A stretch of DNA of 55,853 nt from Microcaldota archaeon. GTDB taxonomy: Archaea; Micrarchaeota; Micrarchaeia; Micrarchaeales; Micrarchaeaceae. The stretch spans positions 5,742-61,594 of the forward strand of contig JAJYUR010000001.1 of the NCBI GenBank assembly GCA_021792395.1, read 5' to 3'. A program made the translations under genes and the position numbers. How positions within the stretch are numbered: the stretch's first letter is position 1; each line of letters begins with the position of its first letter. Below are positions 41,048 through 49,542 of this stretch, in pieces. The notes beneath the pieces were generated by a model. It saw nothing but the letters and a program-made list of their open reading frames with translations. It made no database searches and was not told the DNA's origin.

Positions 41048-43405
41048 TTATACCCTTATGTCATCAGGGTTGTCTACGTTTATGAGCCTTATCATTCCAG
41101 CAGATATATAGAGTTTCAACTGCTCCACATCTGGGGAGACATTGCTGTAAAGCGAATCCTTGAATTCTTCCAATCGGTCTTCGTTAATGAATGCGATGTA
41201 GGTTATGGAATTTGAATATACCGGTATGTTCTTGAATCGGCTCGTAGGCGAGAATATAACGATGTATATCTTTTCCCCATGCGACGCTATAGTCATGTCT
41301 GCCACGGTGCTCGAATCAAGATCGCTGAATATCAGTGCATGCGAAACGAAATAAAGCCTCAGTTTCTTGAAAACAGCGAGGTACTCTATATCATGCTTGC
41401 TCGCGTCTATCCATGCCTTAGGCGCGTATAGGTCATCTATCGATGCCAATTCATTTTTTTCAACCAGCTGGCTCAGTATGACATCCACATTATTATATGT
41501 AAGGTTAATCGGCATATTGTTCTTCCTAAGATTCGTTGCAATCGCCATCCTCACCTCGTTTTTTGAGAGGGGCATATACTTCCAATGATAATATGAGTTG
41601 AGCTTGTCAAAGACGCCTATTACTTCGTTGGGCTTTAGCTTTATCGGTATCTTATCCTGCCTTGGCAGATTAGGCACGTCTATATAAAATTCGTCCCTGT
41701 TCGGCGCCCTCACCAGCGTAACCATCATCAATACTATTATTGCAACTACCGCAAGCTCTATGTATTGGCTGCTTATTTTTATGGCGGTCGATGGGCGCAC
41801 AAATACGTATGTAAAGTTCTTTGAAAGCATTGATATTGAGAATGTAGCATTGCCGTTTATCTTTGGCGATCCCGATGGCAGCGCATAATACAGCGTACCG
41901 TTGCTTATCACGCCCGAACTTTTGTATAGCCCATTTACTGATATTGAATAGTTCACGCCAGATATGGGCATGCCACCAGATGAGACGGCTATCCTATATA
42001 CGTTTGACGAAAAGTTTGCATTTGACATGGAAAGTTTTACGCTAGGCACTTGAAAAAGCGCCGCCGCATACTGCATATTTGAGAAGCTTTCCAGCCTTGC
42101 AATGTATTTCCCAGGGGGAAGCTGCAGTGTCAGGTATTTTAAAAAGGTGAAGTTGCCATATGCTGAAAAGAATTGCAGAGGCAGTGTCTCAATCATGCTC
42201 ATGTTGGCAGTATATATACTGAGATGCGGCTGTATGCTTATAGGTATAGACGACCTTGTAAATACTTCAAGCGTAGCCGGAGTAGACTGGCCAGGAATGA
42301 TATCCGAAGGAATCGATATTGACCCGTTTATGGAATAATCAGGAACATACAGATAATACTTGTATATGCTAGCATTGGTAAGATTATACGTCATATTGTT
42401 GTATAATGCAACACGCAGGTAACCTGAATTGAGCTTAGGCAACGACGTTGAATTGTACGCAAATTCTGTTTTATTCAATATTATGCCTATGTTTCCTGAT
42501 CTTTTTTGGTAATAGCCAACAGGTATTAACTGAGTGTCAGAAGCATATTTAGGTATCCAAAATTCCTGGGCGGCTGCCTTCGCTATGTCGCTGCCAGCTT
42601 CTGCCGGGCTTCTCCATGAATTAAGATAGTTTGAAAATGCTATTATTGAACCGTTGAAAATGTTTGCGTAAGAAGCAGTGCCGTATGTTCCCCCTGAAGT
42701 GAAACCAAATGTGGCATTGCTAAAATAAAACGTGCTTGTTTTAGGAAGCGATGTTGAAAAGGTAGAGAGGAATGGAAGGTTGTTCGAATTTGGTACAACA
42801 ACACCGCCCGGAAGAACAAGTCTTGAAAAGCTCTGTCCGACATAGATTATGCTTGTGCCGCGATTCAGCAAGTACTGCAGTATTGTTTCATTTGTGCCGT
42901 TTATGTACTCAAACATGTAAGATGGCATTAGTCCGTTGATTATTATGAGCAGCGAGTCATTATTTATTGATTGCAGGTCAGACTTTGAGAGTACTCCTAT
43001 CGATGACTCTGAATTTACTACGCCGTAAGATACTAGATCGTTTTCTATTGCGCTGGCTGCGGCAAACGAATTACCACAGTTGAAGCAGTCATTTGAATAA
43101 TTCAGCATATACACATTAGAGGGCGGCAGGGACGCTAGCAGCGATACGTTTAAAATCGCATATGGGACATTTGCAGCGTCGTAGAAGAGCAGCGAATACG
43201 GGAATACTGAGCTGTTCTGGTTATAGAATAGCATGTTCTGGGATATCATAGATGAATATAGGGCAGTAGTCACATTATGCTCGGCAGGAATAGGTGAAGG
43301 GCTTGATGATATATGGCGCAGCATAACTGCAAGATATCCGAATATTCCGATTAGCACTATGACCATTATCAGTGCCAATGCCAATATTTTTTTGAAGTTG
43401 ACCAC
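41048..43405 (-). CDS. Large membrane protein: N-terminal TM, extracellular region, second TM, soluble cytoplasmic C-term
   Basis: 785 aa; Asn/Ser-rich ectodomain; TM at YIELAVVAIIVLMMVTLVRAP; terminal gene of the T4SS-like block. GTG start. Confidence 0.7.
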   Translation of the reverse strand: MVNFKKILALALIMVIVLIGIFGYLAVMLRHISSSPSPIPAEHNVTTALYSSMISQNMLFYNQNSSVFPYSLLFYDAANVPYAILNVSLLASLPPSNVYMLNYSNDCFNCGNSFAAASAIENDLVSYGVVNSESSIGVLSKSDLQSINNDSLLIIINGLMPSYMFEYINGTNETILQYLLNRGTSIIYVGQSFSRLVLPGGVVVPNSNNLPFLSTFSTSLPKTSTFYFSNATFGFTSGGTYGTASYANIFNGSIIAFSNYLNSWRSPAEAGSDIAKAAAQEFWIPKYASDTQLIPVGYYQKRSGNIGIILNKTEFAYNSTSLPKLNSGYLRVALYNNMTYNLTNASIYKYYLYVPDYSINGSISIPSDIIPGQSTPATLEVFTRSSIPISIQPHLSIYTANMSMIETLPLQFFSAYGNFTFLKYLTLQLPPGKYIARLESFSNMQYAAALFQVPSVKLSMSNANFSSNVYRIAVSSGGMPISGVNYSISVNGLYKSSGVISNGTLYYALPSGSPKINGNATFSISMLSKNFTYVFVRPSTAIKISSQYIELAVVAIIVLMMVTLVRAPNRDEFYIDVPNLPRQDKIPIKLKPNEVIGVFDKLNSYYHWKYMPLSKNEVRMAIATNLRKNNMPINLTYNNVDVILSQLVEKNELASIDDLYAPKAWIDASKHDIEYLAVFKKLRLYFVSHALIFSDLDSSTVADMTIASHGEKIYIVIFSPTSRFKNIPVYSNSITYIAFINEDRLEEFKDSLYSNVSPDVEQLKLYISAGMIRLINVDNPDDIRV

Positions 43406-43420
43406 TTACAGTGCACCGCA

Positions 43421-43555
43421 TCAATCTTTGTTTTTCCCGGCAAATACCCTGGCAAATAGCTTGGTCAGCATGTTCTGCCCGCCTCTGACATGCTTTAGCA
43501 CGGTATATATGCGGATGTATTTTACTCTCTTGTTTATTCTCACATTGTATATCAT
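43421..43555 (-). CDS. Possible small basic protein (44 aa)
   Basis: Manual translation MIYNVRINKRVKYIRIYTVLKHVRGGQNMLTKLFARVFAGKNKD; starts 4 nt after the stop of the upstream gene. Confidence 0.4.
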   Translation of the reverse strand: MIYNVRINKRVKYIRIYTVLKHVRGGQNMLTKLFARVFAGKNKD

Positions 43556-43559
43556 GCAG

Positions 43560-44288
43560 CTAACCCTTAAGCTCTATATAACTCATGGAAACCATCTTGT
43601 TCAGCATCTGCTCGACTCTAGGTATGGTTATTCTGTAGGTCTTTGCGAACTCAGCCAGGTCTATTGTATTGTTATGGGAATCTATCCATTCCTCAATCAT
43701 GACCATAAGGGATTCGTCGGAATACGTCTCAAGCTGCTTTAGCCTCTCTGTAAGTTCGTTATTCTGCGCACTGAGCTCCGTAGCTTGGGCAGTAAGGTTC
43801 TTGTTTGACGATGCAAGCTCTATGTTCAGCCTCTTGAGCTCCCTGTATTCATTGAATAATGAATCATAATTATTGAATAGCGCACTGTAGCTTTGCGATA
43901 GCGAGCCCATCAATTCATCTATCGATGAGTCTACATATTGGTATAATGACACGGGGTCAGGGGAGTAAAGGTCAGCCACAAGCGACAATACAGATAGTAG
44001 GTTCTTGACAACGTAGATGCGCCTCATCTTTTCGCTCGTGTCCAACGCTATTGAGTATTTGACTTCTATTGAGCCTGCATTAAATGTTATTATAAAGAAT
44101 AGGAATGGATTCTTTTGTATGTCCCTGCTTTCCACAGTAAGCAATACGAGGCTGTCGGGATTTATTTTTATGGAGAACATCTGCAGCGTGGAGAACCTGT
44201 TTGCCATTGCGGAAAAATCCCCCAGCAACGTCCCTTTTATGGAAAATTCTGAAATCTTTGGTTCTACAGTTCCTACATTTTCAACCAT
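43560..44288 (-). CDS. Coiled-coil protein with C-terminal winged-helix-like segment
   Basis: 242 aa; YRELKRLNIELASSNKNLTAQATELSAQNNELTERLKQLE coiled coil; IDLAEFAKTYRITIPRVEQMLNKMVSMSYIELKG. Confidence 0.65.
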   Translation of the reverse strand: MVENVGTVEPKISEFSIKGTLLGDFSAMANRFSTLQMFSIKINPDSLVLLTVESRDIQKNPFLFFIITFNAGSIEVKYSIALDTSEKMRRIYVVKNLLSVLSLVADLYSPDPVSLYQYVDSSIDELMGSLSQSYSALFNNYDSLFNEYRELKRLNIELASSNKNLTAQATELSAQNNELTERLKQLETYSDESLMVMIEEWIDSHNNTIDLAEFAKTYRITIPRVEQMLNKMVSMSYIELKG

Positions 44289-44370
44289 TTTATCACAATT
44301 GCAGACATGCGCGTTCCAATGCGCATAGCATATTTATTAGGGCAGTTAATTATAAAAGCGTTGAACTGTG

Positions 44371-44757
44371 CTACTTGGCCGCAGCATCGTATTCATGGGG
44401 CAGAGCAAGTGGGGGCATATAGCTCAGCAAAGACATGAAATACAAGAACAGCGTTATTATGACGCCTACGAATATGCCCGTCAGGTTTCCCCGCGAGGTT
44501 ATGGCCAGCATTACAGTAAATATTATTCCAAGCGCGACATACCCGACCTGCTTTCTGATGAAAGATGAGCGCGCCTTGTAGTATTTTTTATAATCGTCTT
44601 TGCAAACCACTAGGGTATAATGCTTCTCGTTTTTGGTCACGTTGCGCTTGAACCATCTTATGCTGTTTATGATATAATCTGCCTTAACAGGTATGCCATT
44701 CTTCTCCTGCCCGCATAGGATGCACCTATAATCTTTGTTCATGTATGCCACTCTCAA
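44371..44757 (-). CDS. Small protein with N-terminal CxxC zinc-ribbon-like motif and two C-terminal TMs
   Basis: 128 aa; CILCGQEKNGIP ... VVCKDD; TM pair. ATGA overlap with upstream gene. Confidence 0.65.
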   Translation of the reverse strand: MRVAYMNKDYRCILCGQEKNGIPVKADYIINSIRWFKRNVTKNEKHYTLVVCKDDYKKYYKARSSFIRKQVGYVALGIIFTVMLAITSRGNLTGIFVGVIITLFLYFMSLLSYMPPLALPHEYDAAAK

Positions 44758-45068
44758 TCGAAGTCTATGATCGCTTCGTATATGCGCCCTGATTCCGATG
44801 CCAGTTTCTGCTCGTCCGCCATGTTGAGAGAGTTGTTTATACTTACATCATCCATCCCGAGCCTCCTTAATATGTTTGATATTGTAGACTTTTGTATGTC
44901 TGATTTCTCAAGCAGGGATATAAACGTGACTATATTTATGTGCCTGTGCGCCTTCTCCATGTCGGAGAACAGCCTTTCCACGTTCTTCTCGTCGACCTTG
45001 TATGCTATCAGTATGCGCCTTAATTCAGGCCTCGTTATTGAATATGATCCGATGTTTTTAGCTGCCAT
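44754..45068 (-). CDS. Small soluble helical protein of T4SS-like block
   Basis: 104 aa ORF tightly packed between ATPase and zinc/TM genes. Confidence 0.6.
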   Translation of the reverse strand: MAAKNIGSYSITRPELRRILIAYKVDEKNVERLFSDMEKAHRHINIVTFISLLEKSDIQKSTISNILRRLGMDDVSINNSLNMADEQKLASESGRIYEAIIDFD

Positions 45069-45069
45069 T

Positions 45070-46584
45070 TCAACTACCTGACGCGGATATTATCCTGGCT
45101 ATCAGTGTGTCCTCTATGCTTATGCTTTTCAGGAACGTTACCAGGTCATTGTTGTTCACTCCGTTCTCTTTCATCAACCTTATAAAATCAAGCATTTTCA
45201 TCGAGCGCTTCTGTGCATCGAGCTGGGCGAATATTGCATTTATTACCTCTGAGGTCACGTTATATTCTATGAACTTGTTCTTTAGTTCATCGCCTTCGAA
45301 TTGGTAGTCGCGCTGCATTATGCCTGCTGAAAGCTCGCTCTGAGTCAGTATATCAGCCATATCCAACGTATATACATAAAGCGGCTCCTCACCTTTGATG
45401 CGCCCGAGTATGAATATCTCTGGAAAATGCTGCGCAGTCTGGAACGCCATATTCACAGCTGCCTGGCCTACCCCGAACTTGCTTATCTCAGACCTTATGA
45501 ACTCGGAGAAGTTCATAGACCCCTGCAGGTAATTCATGAATTTCTCGAACTTTATCCTGAGCATGAACGTGGTGCCCACGTTAGAGAATATAGCCTCGTT
45601 TATATCAGTGGGGTTCTGCGATGCGACTATCAGGCCGAATTGGTATTTTCTTCCTTCCCTGACTATCATTATGGCGTCGCTCTTCTCGTCGCTTGCCACC
45701 TTCCACGCCTCATCCAGCACTACCATCGTCTTTATGCCTTTCGATTCGCTCCAACCCTCTACGCGCATCCTCTCCTTTAGGGTCTGCAATATGAAAAGGG
45801 CTGCAAGGGCGCGGAACCTTTCGTCAGGCAATCCTGACAGGTCTATGTCCACCATTCCTGATTCTGCAATCTTTGACAGGTTCAGTGTGCTTTTCCTGGC
45901 AAAATAGTCCTCGCCTTCGCGCGCAAACTGCCTCAGCCTGTATATTGCATTTTCCAGTTCTGCAGGATATTCATATGTGCCTTCCTGGAGATGCTCCTCG
46001 AGAAGAGATATGGCGTCTTTTATGGTAGGCGCATCTACGTTGTCCGGGGCGCGCTCGGAAAGATTGAACCCCCCGTTGACATACGCCTGTTCAAGTGCTT
46101 CTTCCGTCAGCCTTTTCTGCTCCGGATACATACCTATGTCGGTCAGTATGTCAAATGCAGTGAGTATCTGCTTGACCCTGTCCAATGGCTTCATGCCTGA
46201 AAGGTCCATGATGTTTATGTAGTCTCCCTTGCCGAGCGATACTATGGTGCCACCGCTCTGCTTTACCCATGCCTTGTATTCAGCAGCCCAATCTATTATA
46301 ACCGCATTGGTGCCCCAGACGTAGTTGGCTCGTATCAGAAACGTTTTTACGAAATAGCTTTTGCCTGCGCCTGTTATTCCGACAACAGCTATGTGCGGGT
46401 TTGTGACATTGGCGAATGTCCAGCTGAAAGGCACCTTGAATATCTTCGTATTGCCTATGTATATGCCTTGGAAAGGATCGTTTATCAGCACATTTGACGG
46501 AGGCTCGGGAGGCCTAGAAAGGAAGGCCCTCTTTGCGATCTCGTTGCTCATTATGTGCTGTAATTTCAACAATGTCATATTCAA
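45070..46584 (-). CDS. VirB4/TraC/HerA-type conjugation ATPase
   Basis: 504 aa; VVGITGAGKSYFVKTFLI (Walker A), TMVVLDEAWKVA (Walker B), IVASQNPTDINEAIFSNVGTTFMLRI. Confidence 0.92.
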   Translation of the reverse strand: MNMTLLKLQHIMSNEIAKRAFLSRPPEPPSNVLINDPFQGIYIGNTKIFKVPFSWTFANVTNPHIAVVGITGAGKSYFVKTFLIRANYVWGTNAVIIDWAAEYKAWVKQSGGTIVSLGKGDYINIMDLSGMKPLDRVKQILTAFDILTDIGMYPEQKRLTEEALEQAYVNGGFNLSERAPDNVDAPTIKDAISLLEEHLQEGTYEYPAELENAIYRLRQFAREGEDYFARKSTLNLSKIAESGMVDIDLSGLPDERFRALAALFILQTLKERMRVEGWSESKGIKTMVVLDEAWKVASDEKSDAIMIVREGRKYQFGLIVASQNPTDINEAIFSNVGTTFMLRIKFEKFMNYLQGSMNFSEFIRSEISKFGVGQAAVNMAFQTAQHFPEIFILGRIKGEEPLYVYTLDMADILTQSELSAGIMQRDYQFEGDELKNKFIEYNVTSEVINAIFAQLDAQKRSMKMLDFIRLMKENGVNNNDLVTFLKSISIEDTLIARIISASGS

Positions 46585-46619
46585 ACCCTAATTCATTAAT
46601 TCATTAATATAATCGATCA

Positions 46620-47450
46620 TCAACTCTGCTGATTGAACTGCGAAGCTTCTTCTGCAAACGATACTGGCAATGCGAAATTAAACTGGAACAGCGTGTAAAG
46701 TTCCCTGCCTACTATCCTTCGCAACTCAAGGTCAAATGCGCTGAATGATACCTGCAGCCGCTTCACCTGCTCTTCCAATGCATCAAACGCAGCTTTCTCG
46801 CTGACACCTATTGCCGTGGTTTCTATATACATAAGCGTAGCTATTGGCTTTTCGCCTTTTGAGATGCGATCTATCTTTGCCTGCACAACATTCATCTTCC
46901 TCTGTATGTCGGTTATAGTGACCTCGTTGGCATTGCCCTGCAGCGCGCGGGACATCTCGAATTCCTGGTAGGAACGCTTGCCTTCGAGTTCATCCCTTAC
47001 GGTCTGTATGTCCATGCCTGACGATATCACATGAAACTTGTATGGGAAGTCGATGTTCATCACAAGACGCTCATATGATTCAGGGGCGAGAATCAGGCGC
47101 TCCTCATCCTCTTCCGGGGCGCTCTCCTCCTTGAATAGGTAGCCAAATATGTTTGCCGTTATATATCCGGTGGCATAGAAGAGCCCGCTTACATTTTTCA
47201 CCACTGCATCCTGCTTCTTAGTTATATAATAATTATTGGCTGGCTGGAATGTGATGCCAAGCATCGATGTAATCCCTGGTATTATGATGGAATCTGCCCA
47301 GTTTAAGGCAAGTATCATCACTACGCCGAAAACCAGTATAAGCACGGCAATGATGGAGTAGAACCCTTTGCCGAATGACGACAGCATGGAAAACGCTATG
47401 AGCATTAGCATAAGCGAAAATATCAGAAATATTGCTCCTTCTTCATCCAT
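46620..47450 (-). CDS. TM-hairpin membrane protein of T4SS-like block
   Basis: 276 aa; two or three N-terminal TMs then soluble alpha/beta region. Confidence 0.65.
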   Translation of the reverse strand: MDEEGAIFLIFSLMLMLIAFSMLSSFGKGFYSIIAVLILVFGVVMILALNWADSIIIPGITSMLGITFQPANNYYITKKQDAVVKNVSGLFYATGYITANIFGYLFKEESAPEEDEERLILAPESYERLVMNIDFPYKFHVISSGMDIQTVRDELEGKRSYQEFEMSRALQGNANEVTITDIQRKMNVVQAKIDRISKGEKPIATLMYIETTAIGVSEKAAFDALEEQVKRLQVSFSAFDLELRRIVGRELYTLFQFNFALPVSFAEEASQFNQQS

Positions 47451-48286
47451 TATATGACCTCTTCCTCAAGATTCTTATTTATCTGCTCCGTAACTGTAGA
47501 GAAGGGTATTAGCGAATCCGGCTCTATGAACTTTTTAAGCTGCATGCCGGTTATTATGCTAGGTGTAATCCCGAATATAGAGCCTATGCCTGACATCAGC
47601 TCCCTTGCCTTTTGCTGGGCTACGCTGACAGCCTCGTATTCCTTGCTGCCTATGCCTGACACCGATGCATAGCTTATAAGCTCAAATGAGAGATCCTTGC
47701 TTATGCTATCCAGAAGGTTCCTCCACATTGCAGTCTTGCCCTTCACCCTTTCAATGGCATCCTTCGATGCATCGGGTTTCTGCTCCAGTTCGGCTTCCTC
47801 ATTTTCTGATAAATTTATAGCATCACGCAATTGCTGTATGTATGAATCCTTGTTCATGACATACATCTGGCTTGTAAACCTGACAGGATCGCGCGCTATC
47901 CCTACAAGCCTGCTCACCTGCCTTGAAAATTCGAGCTTCTGCTCGTCTGGCATCTCAGTAGCTGATAGATACAGAGGTATAGATATGTAGACCGTTGCAA
48001 TGTAATCCTCCTTGCTCCTGTGCAGTATCGAATCGGCAGAAGTAGCCATCCAATATGCGTCCTCCTTGCTTAGTATTATGTGCCTGCTCCTCTGCTTGAA
48101 TATAGGCACCAGCAGATAAGCATAGTATCGCGATGAGAATGCAAGTATGTCTACCATCACCGCCAGGAGAAGCAGTATGAGCTTTCCGAAATATGGCATT
48201 ATAGATACAGGAAGTGCGATGCTTATGATGAGAAGTATTGCAGATATCATAAGGAGCCCAAGGAAATTAATGATTTTATTAGCCAT
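47450..48286 (-). CDS. TM-hairpin membrane protein, possible PrgI/VirB3 + VirB4-N-like module
   Basis: 278 aa; two N-terminal TMs, then soluble region with SRQVSRLVGIARDPVRFTSQMYVM and GITPSIITGMQLKKFIEPDSLIPFSTVTEQIN. Confidence 0.6.
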   Translation of the reverse strand: MANKIINFLGLLMISAILLIISIALPVSIMPYFGKLILLLLAVMVDILAFSSRYYAYLLVPIFKQRSRHIILSKEDAYWMATSADSILHRSKEDYIATVYISIPLYLSATEMPDEQKLEFSRQVSRLVGIARDPVRFTSQMYVMNKDSYIQQLRDAINLSENEEAELEQKPDASKDAIERVKGKTAMWRNLLDSISKDLSFELISYASVSGIGSKEYEAVSVAQQKARELMSGIGSIFGITPSIITGMQLKKFIEPDSLIPFSTVTEQINKNLEEEVI

Positions 48287-48344
48287 CCAAATCTCTCATA
48301 TAACTGCATTCATACTTATTGGTATAAAACCTTTTATTTGTTTC

Positions 48345-49535
48345 CTATATGAATCCTCCCCTTATCCTTCCGCCCATCTGCGCAGCTCCGCCGATAAAGT
48401 TGGCAACTTGCACTACGAATGCGTATGTGACAGAAATTATCAATGCAGGATAGAACAATATCAGGAGCCAAAAGCTCTGCATCGACGTATTTATTTCGCT
48501 AAGGACCCCTATGGCAGGGTTTGACGGATTGATTGAGCTGAGCTGCACGCTGGATGTATTGAACCTGTTTAGCAGCAGCGATTCCGCGCTGAGCTGCGAC
48601 ATCAATTGAGGTGCAGTGAAGTAATACGCCACTGAAAACATTATAGGCATGACGAAGTAGAACCCCAATGCAAGCGCTATCATCATCCCTCCCAATGCCC
48701 TTGTTGGTATCATCACCCTGAAGATGACCCCAGGTATCAGGAATACAGGGATAGCTGCCACAGCAAAAAACAGTATCAGGTAGTATTCCGCATAGAGCGC
48801 GAAAATGCCGTCGGCAATGTAGGATGCCAGCACCTGCGCAGGCTCCATGAATAAGAGGAATATTATTTCCTGGGCGCTTTCAATCAGGCTCGTAAGGACC
48901 TTAGTATTTGTGACTGGCGTCGTTATTGATACGCTTATGCTTTTTATGAACGCGTCTGTCATGTAGACGTTGAAGAGCGATGTATAAATATTTTCAGCGG
49001 AGCTTATCGTGCTCGTTATGAGGTGCAGGGATGTCGCAAATGGATTTATAGGACCCACGAATACGGCAGGCACAATGCCGAACATGACCGCGCTTATGTA
49101 CACAAAAAGGCCTATTATCAGCGCGCTTGCAAGGACTTCGTATATTTCGCCGATTCCGAAATTCCTCATCTTTTGGTTTCTCAATGCTGTGCCCACCATG
49201 AATATCATGGATGCGATGAAGAAAGCCAGCAGCAGCACTATAAGAGCCAGGGGCAGATAGTTTAACCACGCGCTGTATACCTGCTCGTTTATGGGGCAGT
49301 ACCATGATTCATTCTTCTCTATGCTATTGGACAGGGCTGACGGCACCAGCGCACATTGCGAGGAGACTGTCGGCGGTGTTGAAGCGCCTCCACCTCCGCC
49401 AGGAATCCTCAATAATACCGGAGTTATAGCGTGCGCTGCAGTTGAAGCATTAGCCGCATGCACCAGCACAATCACCAGCATGGCTGCAGCTGCAAATAAA
49501 AGCACGTTCCTCGCTATTTTTTTTATGCGGATCAT
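48345..49535 (-). CDS. VirB6-like polytopic membrane protein, paralog 1
   Basis: 396 aa; signal-like N-term; shared motif GVIFRVMIPTRALGGMMIALALGFYFVMPIMFSVAYYF. Confidence 0.7.
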   Translation of the reverse strand: MIRIKKIARNVLLFAAAAMLVIVLVHAANASTAAHAITPVLLRIPGGGGGASTPPTVSSQCALVPSALSNSIEKNESWYCPINEQVYSAWLNYLPLALIVLLLAFFIASMIFMVGTALRNQKMRNFGIGEIYEVLASALIIGLFVYISAVMFGIVPAVFVGPINPFATSLHLITSTISSAENIYTSLFNVYMTDAFIKSISVSITTPVTNTKVLTSLIESAQEIIFLLFMEPAQVLASYIADGIFALYAEYYLILFFAVAAIPVFLIPGVIFRVMIPTRALGGMMIALALGFYFVMPIMFSVAYYFTAPQLMSQLSAESLLLNRFNTSSVQLSSINPSNPAIGVLSEINTSMQSFWLLILFYPALIISVTYAFVVQVANFIGGAAQMGGRIRGGFI

Positions 49536-49542
49536 GCGAACA

